A DNA stretch of 23,033 nt from Treponema sp. (GTDB taxonomy: Bacteria; Spirochaetota; Spirochaetia; Treponematales; Breznakiellaceae): contig JAIRRU010000290.1 in the NCBI GenBank assembly GCA_031255815.1, positions 1-23,033 on the forward strand, given 5' to 3'. The stretch's first letter is position 1. Each line of letters begins with the position of its first letter. The notes under the pieces were generated by a model. That model saw only the letters and a list, made by a program, of their open reading frames with translations. It was not told the origin of the DNA and searched no databases. Shown piece after piece: positions 1 to 7,977 of the stretch. Both the position numbers and the translations under genes were made by a program.

Positions 1-1
1 A

Positions 2-1423
2 CAGATGGGGGATGATCCCAATCCGGGGGACGATCTTTTCCTTGTCTGCCAGGAGGAAGCCATCACCAGGGAGATCGAGGCCGCCAAGTCTCTGGCGAAG
101 TACCTCAGGCGGACGGCAATGGGTTTCAGCCTGCGCCTGGTTGACCGGGGGAGCGTCAAATGGGAGCTTATCCGCCTGGGCTGGCCCGTAAAGGACGAGG
201 CGCCCCTGAAGAAGGGGGAGGATATGCCTATTGCCCTGCGGGCGACGAGCCGCGCCGGACGGCCCTTCGCCTCCCGGGACTACCAGATCGAGGCGGCCAA
301 TTCGGTGTACGGCAAGGGAGGGGCCGGGGCTGGTTACGGGGTAGTGGTTCTGCCCTGCGGTTCGGGGAAGACGGTGGTGGGCATGCTGCTGATGTCCTTC
401 CTCAAAACCAATACCCTGGTACTGACCACCAATGTGGCGGCGGTTCACCAGTGGATAGAGGAACTCCTGGACAAGACCGACCTTAAGCCGGAGGATGTCG
501 CCGAGTACACGGGCGATTCAAAGTCGGTGGCCCCGGTTACCATCGCTACCTACCAGATTATCACCTGGCGGCCGGATCGGGATGCGGATTTCCCCCACTT
601 CCGCCTTTTCCGGGAGCGGGCCTGGGGGCTTATCATCTATGACGAAGTGCATCTGCTCCCTGCCCCGGTGTTCCGGGTAACGGCGGAACTTCAGGCGGTA
701 AGGCGTCTGGGCCTGACCGCCACCCTGATCCGGGAGGACGGCGCCGAGGGCGCGGTGTTCAGCCTGGTAGGGCCCAAGCGTTACGATGTTCCCTGGAAAG
801 ACCTGGAAAGCAAGGGCTGGATAGCCGAGGCTTTCTGCACCGAAATCCGGCTGGACTTGCCGGAGGATCAGCGGATACCCTATGCGGTGGCCTCCTCCCG
901 GGAGAAGTACCGTATCGCCAGCGAAAATCCCCGGAAAGAGGAGGTGGTAACCGATCTTATCGAAAACCACCCGGAGGATCAGATCCTGGTCATCGGCCAG
1001 TATATCTCCCAGCTCGAGTCCCTGGCCCGGATCCTGAAGGCCCCCCTGATAACCGGAAAAACCCCCAACCCGGAACGGGAGCGGATCTACGGCGCCTTTA
1101 AACGGGGGGAAGTCCGGGTGATTGTGGTGTCCCGGGTCGCCAACTTTGCCATCGATCTTCCCGACGCCTCCATGGCGGTGCAGGTATCGGGCTCTTTCGG
1201 CTCCCGGCAGGAGGAGGCCCAGCGGCTGGGGCGCATCCTCAGGCCCAAGGGCCTTTCGTCCCAGGGGCTTCCCTCCCCGGAATCCCCCCTTCCCGGGGGG
1301 AAGAATTCCTGGTTTTACACCCTGGTTTCCCGTTACACCGTGGAGGAAGAATTTGCCTTGAACCGGCAGAAGTTCCTGGCCGAGCAGGGCTACAAGTACT
1401 CCATCCAGCACTGGAGCGCCTAG
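2..1423 (+). CDS. XPB/ERCC3-type DNA repair helicase, N-terminus outside the window
   Basis: Superfamily 2 ATP-dependent 3'-5' DNA helicase of the XPB/Ssl2 family, expected to act in DNA repair or transcription-linked unwinding. Counting from the ATG at base 5, the residues show the end of a damage-recognition-like domain (about 9-78, with the IRLGWP stretch), Walker A PCGSGKT (117-123), the DEVH box (213-216), motif III LGLTAT (235-240), an XPB-style RED motif (243-245) and motif VI QRLGRILRPK (406-415). The frame is still open upstream of base 5. Family members are usually 550-600 aa and this piece has 472, so about 100 or more N-terminal residues probably lie outside the window and base 5 is unlikely to be the true start. 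The stop at 1421-1423 touches the ATG of the next gene, so the two are surely one operon. Family assignment is very likely; the exact pathway in spirochaetes is inferred. Confidence 0.93.
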   Translation, partial: QMGDDPNPGDDLFLVCQEEAITREIEAAKSLAKYLRRTAMGFSLRLVDRGSVKWELIRLGWPVKDEAPLKKGEDMPIALRATSRAGRPFASRDYQIEAANSVYGKGGAGAGYGVVVLPCGSGKTVVGMLLMSFLKTNTLVLTTNVAAVHQWIEELLDKTDLKPEDVAEYTGDSKSVAPVTIATYQIITWRPDRDADFPHFRLFRERAWGLIIYDEVHLLPAPVFRVTAELQAVRRLGLTATLIREDGAEGAVFSLVGPKRYDVPWKDLESKGWIAEAFCTEIRLDLPEDQRIPYAVASSREKYRIASENPRKEEVVTDLIENHPEDQILVIGQYISQLESLARILKAPLITGKTPNPERERIYGAFKRGEVRVIVVSRVANFAIDLPDASMAVQVSGSFGSRQEEAQRLGRILRPKGLSSQGLPSPESPLPGGKNSWFYTLVSRYTVEEEFALNRQKFLAEQGYKYSIQHWSA

Positions 1424-3697
1424 ATGGACAGGGCTTTCTGTACGGTGGATGAATGGAAATCGGCGCTGATGATCCTGCGGGACGGCGCTTTTTTCGATCT
1501 GCTGCGGAGCGTCTTCGGCAACATCAAGACGCCCTTCAACAAGCAGCGCCTTTTGGCGGAGCTTTCGGCCTTTCTTTCCCGGGACGAGATAAAGGGGAAC
1601 ATCTCCCGCTACATCGACGAGAGGGACGCCAAACTTATTGCCGCGGTCGCCGTTCTGGGGCAGCCCAGCCCGGCGGAGCTGGACGAGTTCTTTTCCGGCG
1701 AGATACACCGGGTCGATCTGCGGGATCTGCTGGTTAACCTTGAGGAACGCTTCATCCTCTTCCGCCGGACGGGCAGGGGCGGGGATCGGGAAGATCCGGT
1801 AAGCTGCCTTGCCCTGAACCCGGTACTGGAATCCGTGCTTGCCCCCTTCGCCGCGGATTGGCCGCTTGTGTTCCCCTCGTTTTCCTCCGGCGGCATCCCC
1901 GGCGCGGCCGTCCCGGAGCTTTCCGGCCCCTTTCTGAACGACCGTCTCCTGGCGGCCCTGATCTCCTTTGCCAGGGAGGAGGGGAACCTGTTCAAGGTTC
2001 CGGGGCGCGGCCGCCAGGCCGGCCCTCACCGGGCCTCCGGCGCTTTCCTCCGCAAGAAGGTGCTGGAAACGGGGCGCCGCGTCTTCCCCGGCCTCGATCT
2101 GGAGGCCCTTAGCGGGGGGCTTTACTGCCTGGGGATCCTGAACAACGGCGGGAAGGGAAACGCGGTGAACGAGGGGAAGCTTGCGGCCTTTAAGGAGCTT
2201 TCCCCCCGTGATCGGCTTGTTTACTGCGCCGCCGGGATCTGCTGCCGGATTGAGGAGCCGGAGCCGGACGCTCTTTCACCCCACTTGAGCCGGGGCCGTA
2301 TCCGTTTCCTGGTTTCCCTGATCCACCGCTTTCTGGGGGCCCTGGACCCCTCCCGGGCCTATCCCCGGATTACCCTGCGGCGTTACGCGGAAGTGCTGCT
2401 GCGGGAAGAAGGCCCGGCCTTGCGGCAGGCTTCCTCTCCGGCCTTCGACAGCCTTCTGGCGGGGATCGAAACCGCGGGCCTCCTGCGCCGGGCTTCGGAT
2501 CATTGGTTTGCCGGGCCGGGTTTCGCCGCCGATCCTCCCGATTCCTCCGATCCCGCCCTTCCTTCCGATGCCGCCGGAGGGGGCAGCGCCCTTCCCGCCC
2601 TTGCCATGGACGCCTCTTTTTCCTTTGTTATCTACCCGGGAATCTCCTTTGCCGACGCCCTTGAACTGGGCTCCTTTACCCTGGTGCGGGAGGCGGGAAC
2701 GGCGGTGCGCTTCGAGCTGAACCGGGACTCGGCGGTCAGGGGCTTTGACCGGGGGATCGGCGCCGCGGACATGGAGCGGCTTCTAGCCCGGCTTTCGGAT
2801 AACCGGCTGGAGGATACCCTCCTCTGGACTCTGAAGGACTGGGAGAAACGCTACGGGGAAGTGTCCCTTTGCGAGGGGATCGTCCTTTCCCTTTCCCCGG
2901 AGCGCTGTTACCTTGCGGAGGCGGAGCCCCTGGCTTCCCTGGTCAGGCAGGTTCTGGCGCCGGGGGTCTTCCTGCTTTCCGTCCCAGGTTCCGTCCAGGG
3001 CCCCCTGAGCCAGGGAATCGAGACGGTGGCGGAAGCGCTGCGGAAGGCGGGGGTGGATATTGTGGCCCGGCACGGCGGCGCGTCCCGGCTTCCCGCTTCC
3101 CCGGACCATTCCGGCCCCTCCGTTCAGCCCTCCGATTTCCCCCCGGCCCGCTCCCTGGCCGGGCGCCTGCCGGGAAAAGCGCGGCCGGGCGCGGGCCGGG
3201 CGGAGGCCGGGAGCGCGGCGAAACTGTCCCCGGAAGACGGCGAGGCCCTGAAGGAACAGTTCCGGGCCGCCCTCGACAGGATGGGCCTGCCCAAGGCGGA
3301 ACGGGACGAGCTTTCCGCGCGGATCGAGCGCCGCCTGGTACTCAGCGAGGCCCAGCTTTCCTGTGTTTCGCTGCGTTACGAGAAACTTGAAGCCCGGGGG
3401 CTGGACTACGTGGGAAAGGCGATGATAGCCAGGCAGGCCATCGCTTCCCGCTCCCTGGTGGAGGTGAACTGGTCGGGGGGGAGCGGGAGCCGGATTTTCG
3501 GTATCCCCGTGGCGCTTGAAAAAAAGAAGCTTGAAAGCGTGCTCGTCCTTGAACCTTCCCCCCGGACGGAGGAAGCCCCGCCCCCGGACGGAAAGGGGGA
3601 AGGGGCCGGCGGGGACGCGGGGGGCAAGCTGCTCTATATCCCCCTGGGGAAGATAAGCCTTTTAAGGCGGATCAAGAAGTCCATTTTCGAGACCTGA
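1424..3697 (+). CDS. Helicase_C_3 domain protein, XPB partner
   Basis: A 757-aa protein that starts on the base after the XPB-like helicase stop codon, so translation is probably coupled. The N-terminal ~110 residues look like a helical winged-helix-type region. Residues about 395-510 match the Helicase_C_3 pattern (FSFVIYPGIS, a repeated fold element, then a TLKDWEKRYG-type stretch). A low-complexity Pro/Ala/Gly-rich linker follows at about 555-605. Residues about 660-757 (IARQAIASRSLVEVNW to LGKISLLRRIKKS) resemble a WYL-like beta domain. No Walker motifs are present, so it is not itself a helicase. Proteins of this type sit beside bacterial xpb genes in other phyla as well, to my recollection in mycobacteria, which suggests a conserved helicase partner. 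The biochemical role is unknown. The gene ends at a probable terminator hairpin. Confidence 0.85.
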   Translation: MDRAFCTVDEWKSALMILRDGAFFDLLRSVFGNIKTPFNKQRLLAELSAFLSRDEIKGNISRYIDERDAKLIAAVAVLGQPSPAELDEFFSGEIHRVDLRDLLVNLEERFILFRRTGRGGDREDPVSCLALNPVLESVLAPFAADWPLVFPSFSSGGIPGAAVPELSGPFLNDRLLAALISFAREEGNLFKVPGRGRQAGPHRASGAFLRKKVLETGRRVFPGLDLEALSGGLYCLGILNNGGKGNAVNEGKLAAFKELSPRDRLVYCAAGICCRIEEPEPDALSPHLSRGRIRFLVSLIHRFLGALDPSRAYPRITLRRYAEVLLREEGPALRQASSPAFDSLLAGIETAGLLRRASDHWFAGPGFAADPPDSSDPALPSDAAGGGSALPALAMDASFSFVIYPGISFADALELGSFTLVREAGTAVRFELNRDSAVRGFDRGIGAADMERLLARLSDNRLEDTLLWTLKDWEKRYGEVSLCEGIVLSLSPERCYLAEAEPLASLVRQVLAPGVFLLSVPGSVQGPLSQGIETVAEALRKAGVDIVARHGGASRLPASPDHSGPSVQPSDFPPARSLAGRLPGKARPGAGRAEAGSAAKLSPEDGEALKEQFRAALDRMGLPKAERDELSARIERRLVLSEAQLSCVSLRYEKLEARGLDYVGKAMIARQAIASRSLVEVNWSGGSGSRIFGIPVALEKKKLESVLVLEPSPRTEEAPPPDGKGEGAGGDAGGKLLYIPLGKISLLRRIKKSIFET

Positions 3698-3748
3698 TAC
3701 CCGGGCTTTTCCCAAGTTTCTCCGGCGCCCGCCCGGTATTAGTTTTAG
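3697..3748 (+). terminator. Probable intrinsic terminator of the helicase operon
   Basis: Left arm 3697-3706 (ATACCCGGGC) pairs with right arm 3731-3739 (GCCCGGTAT), giving 9 bp with one bulged C. A T-rich run, TAGTTTTAG, follows from about 3740. The hairpin begins on the last base of the stop codon. The loop is long (24 nt), which lowers confidence. Confidence 0.42.
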
Positions 3749-3770
3749 TGTGAATTCAAAGGAGTCGTAA

Positions 3771-4565
3771 ATGCCATTACTGCCATTTTCCAGTGTGTCC
3801 AATCAGCAGGGAGAGATGAGCCAGGCTAAACTTGCCGTGCTTATCGACGCGGATAATACCCAGCCTGCCATCATCGAGGGCCTTTTGAACGAAGTCGCCA
3901 AATACGGAGTCGCCACGGTTAAGCGGATCTACGGCGACTGGACCAGCACCCACCTCCGCTCCTGGAAAGAGCGGCTGCTGGAGAACGCCATCCAGCCGAT
4001 CCAGCAGTTTTCCTACACCACCGGGAAAAACGCCACCGATTCCGCCATGATCATCGACGCCATGGATCTGCTTTACAGCGGAAAGCTTGAAGGTTTCTGC
4101 ATTGTTTCAAGCGATTCGGATTTTACCCGCCTTGCCAGCAGGCTGCGGGAAAGCGGCTGCACGGTCTACGGTTTCGGGGAGAAGAAAACCCCCCGGGCCT
4201 TTGTCTCGGTGTGCGACAAGTTCATCTACACCGAAATCCTCAGGGAGGAGGCCCAGGACGAGGCGGAGGAAGACGAGAGCCGCCCCGCCTCGCGGCTGCG
4301 GAAAGAGTTCAAGGCGGATCGCAAGCTGCTCAAGCTGCTGCGGGACGTGGTGGACGATCTGGCCGACGAATCCGGCTGGGCCTACCTGGGCGGGGTAGGC
4401 CAGAAGATAAGCCTCCGTTCAGCGGATTTCGATCCCCGGAACTACGGTTTTAGAAAGCTGGGCGATCTTTTCCGCGCCGTGCCCCAGTTCGAGACCGAGG
4501 AACGGCCCCAGGAAAACGGGACGGGCCGCCAGGTATACATCCGCTGGAAGCGCCGTACCCGGTAG
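3771..4565 (+). CDS. NYN-domain ribonuclease-like protein with OST-HTH/LOTUS domain
   Basis: A 264-aa protein of the NYN (LabA/DUF88, PIN-like) family followed by an OST-HTH (LOTUS) RNA-binding domain. NYN acidic residues are visible: D26 and D28 in VLIDADN, D90 in ATDSAM, D115 and D117 in SSDSDF, the usual metal-binding set for a PIN-fold nuclease. A Glu/Asp-rich linker (162-170) leads to the OST-HTH at about 183-260 (LLKLLRDVVDDLADESGW, then GFRKLGDLF). Predicted cytosolic RNA nuclease or RNA regulator; the target is unknown. The start at 3771 has an AAAGGAG ribosome site at 3758-3764 with 6-nt spacing. An internal Met (residue 16, base 3816) with GGGAGAG just upstream is a possible alternative. 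The histidine kinase begins 10 nt after the stop, so the two are probably cotranscribed. Confidence 0.9.
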   Translation: MPLLPFSSVSNQQGEMSQAKLAVLIDADNTQPAIIEGLLNEVAKYGVATVKRIYGDWTSTHLRSWKERLLENAIQPIQQFSYTTGKNATDSAMIIDAMDLLYSGKLEGFCIVSSDSDFTRLASRLRESGCTVYGFGEKKTPRAFVSVCDKFIYTEILREEAQDEAEEDESRPASRLRKEFKADRKLLKLLRDVVDDLADESGWAYLGGVGQKISLRSADFDPRNYGFRKLGDLFRAVPQFETEERPQENGTGRQVYIRWKRRTR

Positions 4566-4575
4566 TGCCAGGCGC

Positions 4576-6900
4576 ATGAAAGAGGCTTTCCGCGCTTTTT
4601 TAAAGATCTTCTTCGGGAGGGAGCTCGATTTCCGGGTGCAGCTGTTTAATGTGCTGGCCGTGGCGGGGGCGCTCATAAGCCTCCTGTCGGCGGCGCTGGG
4701 GCTTTTCGCGGGGGCGGCTCCGGCGAACAGCGCCGCCTGCCTCTTTTCGTTTTTGCTGGCCCTGGTATTCCTCTATTGTTCAAACCGCAGCGGGCATTAC
4801 CGGATTTTTTATTTCAGCACCATCGTGATTGTCTTTATCCTGCTCTTTCCGGTGATGTTCTTCAGCGCCGGGGGCTACCGCAGCGGCATGCCGGTGTTCT
4901 TTGTCTTTGCGGCGGTGTTCACCGTGTTCATGCTGGACGGCAAGGCGGCCTTTTTCATGGCGGCGCTGGAACTGCTGATCTACGCGGGGCTTTGCCTTTA
5001 CGCCTACAAGCGGCCCGGGAGCGTGCGTTTTTTTGAAACCGAAGAGAAACTTCTAACCGATGTGATCGTCGCATTCGTGGCGGTAAGCGCTGCCCTGGGG
5101 GTCACCATGTTCCTGCACTTCCGCATATACAACGAGCAGCGCCGGCAGCTGGAAAAAGCGCGGGAGGAGGCGATCCGTTTAAGCGAAACAAAAAGCGCCT
5201 TTCTGGCTAACATGAGCCACGAGATACGGACCCCTATCAATGTGATCCTGGGGATGAATGAAATGATCCTGCGGGAAAGCGCGCTGCCGGCCGGCGGGGG
5301 AGAGGCGGGAGGAAGGGAGCAATCGATCGCCGGTTACAGTTCGAGTATCCAGACCGCCGGGAAAACGCTGCTGGAGCTTATCAACAATATTCTTGATATA
5401 TCGAAAATTGAATCGGGCAAGATGGAGCTTCTGGACGAGAGCTACAGGACGGCGGATTTGATACGGGAGCTGGCGCTTGCCGGATCGGAGCGGGCCGGGA
5501 GAAAGGGCCTCCGCTTTGTCCTTGAGGCCGACGATCGGCTGCCCCGGAAGCTCTGCGGGGATTTTATCCATCTGAAACAGATAGGCTTTAACTTTTTAAG
5601 CAACGCGGCAAAATACACCGAACAGGGTTCCGTTACCCTGCGGATAGGCGGGAACCGGAAAGAAAAAACCGGCGGGCCGGAGGATCCCTCCCCCGAAGTT
5701 TTCCTGCTGCGTATCGCCGTGGAGGATACCGGGATCGGCATCAAGGAAGAACACCGGGAAACGCTCTTTGACGCTTTTACCCGCATCGATCTGCCCGCTC
5801 ACCGGAACATTGAGGGGACGGGCCTGGGGCTGGCGATTGCCAGGGAACTGGCGGGGCTTATGGGCGGGAAGATTACGGTGGAAAGCGAATGGGGCAGGGG
5901 AAGCGTATTCGCCCTGGAGCTTCCGCAAATAGTAGAGCGGGAAGAACCCGCGGGAAAACTTTGCGCCGTTTCCGCCGGAAGGCCGCGGCGGGAAGAAACA
6001 TTCTTTACGGCCAGGGGAGGCCGCGTTTTGGCGGTGGACGACAACCGGGAAAATTTACTGGTTATCCGTTCCCTGCTGCGGCGCAGCCTGCTGACGGTGG
6101 ACACGGCGTCAAGCGGGAGCGAATGTCTGGAAAAGGCCAGGCAGGAAAACTACCAGCTGATCTTTATGGATTACATGATGAGCGGCATGGACGGGATAGA
6201 AACATTCAGGCGGCTCCGGGAAGAAAACGAAAACTTTGCGGTTCCGGTGGTGGCCCTTAGCGCCGACGCCAGGCCGGAAATGACCCGGCGTTTTTTGGCG
6301 GAAGGTTTCAGCGGCTGCCTTACCAAGCCGGTGATGTGGCGCGACCTTGAACAGTGCCTGCGGGAACGGCTTCCGGCGGGGATCGCCGGGGCGGATCCTC
6401 TGCTGAAAGATCCGCCCGGTTTCCCGCCGGAAGGGAAAGCGGGCCAGGATCAGTATGAGCGGGCGGAAAAAACGAAGGACGCTCCGGACAAGGACGCTTT
6501 GGCCAAGGCCGGCATGGCTAAGGCCAGCATGGCCAAGGATCTGTCCGCCTGGGGCGTGTTTCTTGACGAGGGGCAGCGCTACCTTGCCCCGGTTACCGGG
6601 CTTTCGCAGTACAAAAAACTGGCGGAAATTTTTACCGAAGATTACGAGGCCGCCCGGCGGGAAGCGCTTGTCATGGCAGAGCGGAAAGACTGGGAAAACT
6701 TGCGCTTCTCCGTCCATTCCCTGAAAAGCAAAGCCAGGGCCGTAGGCGCGACGGAACTTTCCGCCACGGCGGCCTGTATGGAGAAATACTGCATCGCGAA
6801 TGACGGGGCCTTTATTGAAACGGCAATGCCGCTTTTGCTGCTTGAGTGGGAACGGGCCTCCCGCGGGCTGGAGGAATTTATCGCCCGGATGGACGAATAG
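4576..6900 (+). CDS. Membrane hybrid histidine kinase (HisKA-HATPase-REC-HPt)
   Basis: A 774-aa inner-membrane sensor kinase. Hydrophobic segments at about 22-48, 53-69, 77-97, 105-120, 124-143 and 161-183 form a multi-pass sensor with no recognised input domain. A coiled linker (185-203) leads to the H-box ANMSHEIRTP with phospho-acceptor H215. The ATPase domain follows with N-box FNFLSNAAKY (338-347), DTGIGI (384-389) and GTGLGLAIA (414-422). The receiver domain (about 483-598) has D488/D489, phospho-acceptor D532 and K584. The C-terminal HPt domain has H714 in SVHSLKSKA. Residues 640-654 before the HPt are a short degenerate AKAGM/AKASM repeat. The signal should pass H215 to D532 to H714 and then to a separate response regulator, most simply the REC-LuxR protein encoded next. 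The start has only a weak CCAGG upstream and may rely on coupling to the preceding gene. Confidence 0.95.
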   Translation: MKEAFRAFLKIFFGRELDFRVQLFNVLAVAGALISLLSAALGLFAGAAPANSAACLFSFLLALVFLYCSNRSGHYRIFYFSTIVIVFILLFPVMFFSAGGYRSGMPVFFVFAAVFTVFMLDGKAAFFMAALELLIYAGLCLYAYKRPGSVRFFETEEKLLTDVIVAFVAVSAALGVTMFLHFRIYNEQRRQLEKAREEAIRLSETKSAFLANMSHEIRTPINVILGMNEMILRESALPAGGGEAGGREQSIAGYSSSIQTAGKTLLELINNILDISKIESGKMELLDESYRTADLIRELALAGSERAGRKGLRFVLEADDRLPRKLCGDFIHLKQIGFNFLSNAAKYTEQGSVTLRIGGNRKEKTGGPEDPSPEVFLLRIAVEDTGIGIKEEHRETLFDAFTRIDLPAHRNIEGTGLGLAIARELAGLMGGKITVESEWGRGSVFALELPQIVEREEPAGKLCAVSAGRPRREETFFTARGGRVLAVDDNRENLLVIRSLLRRSLLTVDTASSGSECLEKARQENYQLIFMDYMMSGMDGIETFRRLREENENFAVPVVALSADARPEMTRRFLAEGFSGCLTKPVMWRDLEQCLRERLPAGIAGADPLLKDPPGFPPEGKAGQDQYERAEKTKDAPDKDALAKAGMAKASMAKDLSAWGVFLDEGQRYLAPVTGLSQYKKLAEIFTEDYEAARREALVMAERKDWENLRFSVHSLKSKARAVGATELSATAACMEKYCIANDGAFIETAMPLLLLEWERASRGLEEFIARMDE

Positions 6901-6935
6901 GCTTGCCCGGGAACCCGGTTGCTTTCCGGGCAGGC
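6901..6935 (+). other. Hairpin after the hybrid kinase gene
   Basis: GCTTGCCCGG (6901-6910) can pair with CCGGGCAGGC (6926-6935), 10 bp including one G-U, around a 15-nt loop. It starts directly after the stop codon. There is no T tract, so it may stabilise the 3' end or act as a weak processing or pause site rather than as a clear terminator. Confidence 0.35.
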
Positions 6936-6971
6936 CCCGCAAATAAGGCCCCGGCCTTTCAGGGGACGGGA

Positions 6972-7035
6972 GGGGGAACGCTCGGAAAGCCCTCTCCGTT
7001 ACCCCCCGAAAGGGGGGTGCGGCGGAAAGATTTTT
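6972..7035 (+). promoter_or_regulatory. Leader with two mutually exclusive hairpins before the response regulator gene
   Basis: The C run at 7002-7007 can pair in two ways. Downstream: ACCCCCC (7001-7007) with GGGGGGT (7012-7018) around a GAAA tetraloop, a perfect 7-bp stem. Upstream: GGGGGAACG (6972-6980) with CGTT-A-CCCCC (6997-7006), 9 bp with one bulged A. A TTTTT run follows at 7031-7035 and the next start codon is at 7055. The layout resembles an attenuator or an RNA switch, but the T run is 12 nt away from the stem, so termination is not assured. Confidence 0.35.
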
Positions 7036-7054
7036 ACCCTATCATGGGGCCGGT

Positions 7055-7654
7055 ATGGACGGGAAATATACGGTGCTGGTCATCGACGATGATACGGCCC
7101 TCCTGAAAATGGCGAACGAACTCCTTTCGGAAACCTACACGGTAAGCCTGGCAAAATCCGGGAGAGACGCGTTGAAGCTTTTGGAAGAGGGCTTTGCGCC
7201 GGATATTATCCTTCTGGATATTGTTATGCCTTTTATGAACGGCTATGAAACCTTTGAACAGCTGCGGGGCGTGCCGGGGGCCCGCGATATCCCGGTAGTA
7301 TTTCTCACGGGCCTTTCCGAGGCGGAAGCGGAACTGCGGGGCCTGCAGTCCGGGGCGGTGGACTACATCACCAAACCCTTTGTGAAGGAGATACTTCTGA
7401 CCCGCCTTGCCACCCACCTGGAAAACGGCCGGGAACTGCGGCTCCTGCACCGCCTCCGTCCCCTTAGAAAGGCTGCCGAGCCCCTGACCCCCTGGGAACG
7501 GGAAATCGCCCTCCTGGCAAAACAGTGGTTTACGGTTCCGGAGATTGCCGCCCGCCTTTCCCTTACCGTGAATACCGTTAAATCGGCGATGAAGGTTATC
7601 TACCGGAAATTGGACATCCATTCGCGGCCCGAATTATTCTGCATCGATCTGTAA
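7055..7654 (+). CDS. Response regulator, REC plus LuxR-type HTH
   Basis: A 199-aa cytosolic DNA-binding response regulator. The receiver domain (about 5-122) has acidic pocket D11-D13, phospho-acceptor D55 in LLDIVMP, T85 and K107 in YITKPF. The C-terminal LuxR/GerE helix-turn-helix (about 143-190) shows LTPWEREIALL and the recognition region SLTVNTVKSAMKVIYRKL. It lies 154 nt after a hybrid kinase that ends in an HPt domain, so it is the natural final acceptor of that phosphorelay. The spacing and the leader hairpins suggest separate or modulated expression. The ATG at 7055 is the first in-frame start. Only a GGGG run at 7045-7048 precedes it, so translation initiation may be weak. Target promoters cannot be told from the sequence. 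Confidence 0.93.
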   Translation: MDGKYTVLVIDDDTALLKMANELLSETYTVSLAKSGRDALKLLEEGFAPDIILLDIVMPFMNGYETFEQLRGVPGARDIPVVFLTGLSEAEAELRGLQSGAVDYITKPFVKEILLTRLATHLENGRELRLLHRLRPLRKAAEPLTPWEREIALLAKQWFTVPEIAARLSLTVNTVKSAMKVIYRKLDIHSRPELFCIDL

Positions 7655-7785
7655 AAACCCTGATCCCTTCCCGGAACCCGCCCGGCGCCTTGCCCGCGCT
7701 AAAACGCCCGGCAAACCTCCTGCTACGCCGGCTTACCGGGCCGCGCCGGACAGGCAAGGCCGCCCGCGGCGCCGTGCGGCCGGGC
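7655..7785. other. GC-rich convergent intergenic region with inverted repeats
   Basis: No gene is seen. The region separates the + strand response regulator from the minus-strand glycosidase. It contains GCCTTGCC (7687-7694) with its exact complement GGCAAGGC (7753-7760), and GGCCGC (7758-7763) with GCGGCC (7775-7780). These could form folded 3' ends for the two convergent transcripts. No T tract is present on either strand, so they are not called as terminators. Confidence 0.3.
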
Positions 7786-7977
7786 TTACAGCTTATCTAT
7801 CAGCATCGAACATTTCCCGGAGGGGATGGGCAGGGTTTTTTTCTTCTTCCCCAGGATATTTATCGTAAAGTAGTAAAGCTTTTCGCTTTCCATGTGGATC
7901 TCCCAGCCCCGGCCGCTTTTGTTTGAAAGGAGGGTGTTGATGTTTTTTTTTATGGAAAGGTTCTCCACTCCCCAAAT
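7786..7977 (-). pseudogene. C-terminal segment of the glycosidase, separated by an in-frame TAA
   Basis: This stretch is in exactly the same frame as the upstream glycosidase, beginning with the codon after its TAA (7980-7978). It reads on for 63 codons to a TAA at 7788-7786. The peptide contains WEIHMESEKLYYF, GKKKKTLPIPSGK and SMLIDKL, an alternating beta-strand pattern like the small C-terminal beta domain that closes many six-hairpin glycosidases. The codon at the stop position would need only one base change (for example GAA to TAA) to restore a ~474-aa protein. A GTG at 7968 could in theory restart translation, but GGGGAG lies directly against it with almost no spacing. Most likely it is the severed tail of the gene and not an independent small gene. 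Confidence 0.6.

Noticed and set aside
518..2029. A 503-codon open frame on the minus strand
   Set aside because: It lies fully across the helicase and Helicase_C_3 genes, which have clear motifs. Its peptide is Pro/Gly/Arg-rich without domains, as expected for an antisense frame in GC-rich DNA.
6556..6617. Functional tandem repeat in the kinase linker
   Set aside because: The AKAGM/AKASM repeat is only two to three units of five residues, and lies at about 6493-6537 in a flexible linker before HPt. It is more likely slippage than a functional element.
7786..7968. An independent small gene starting at GTG 7968
   Set aside because: It is in the same frame as the glycosidase and directly follows its stop, and the GGGGAG is too close to the GTG. 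A severed C-terminus explains it better.
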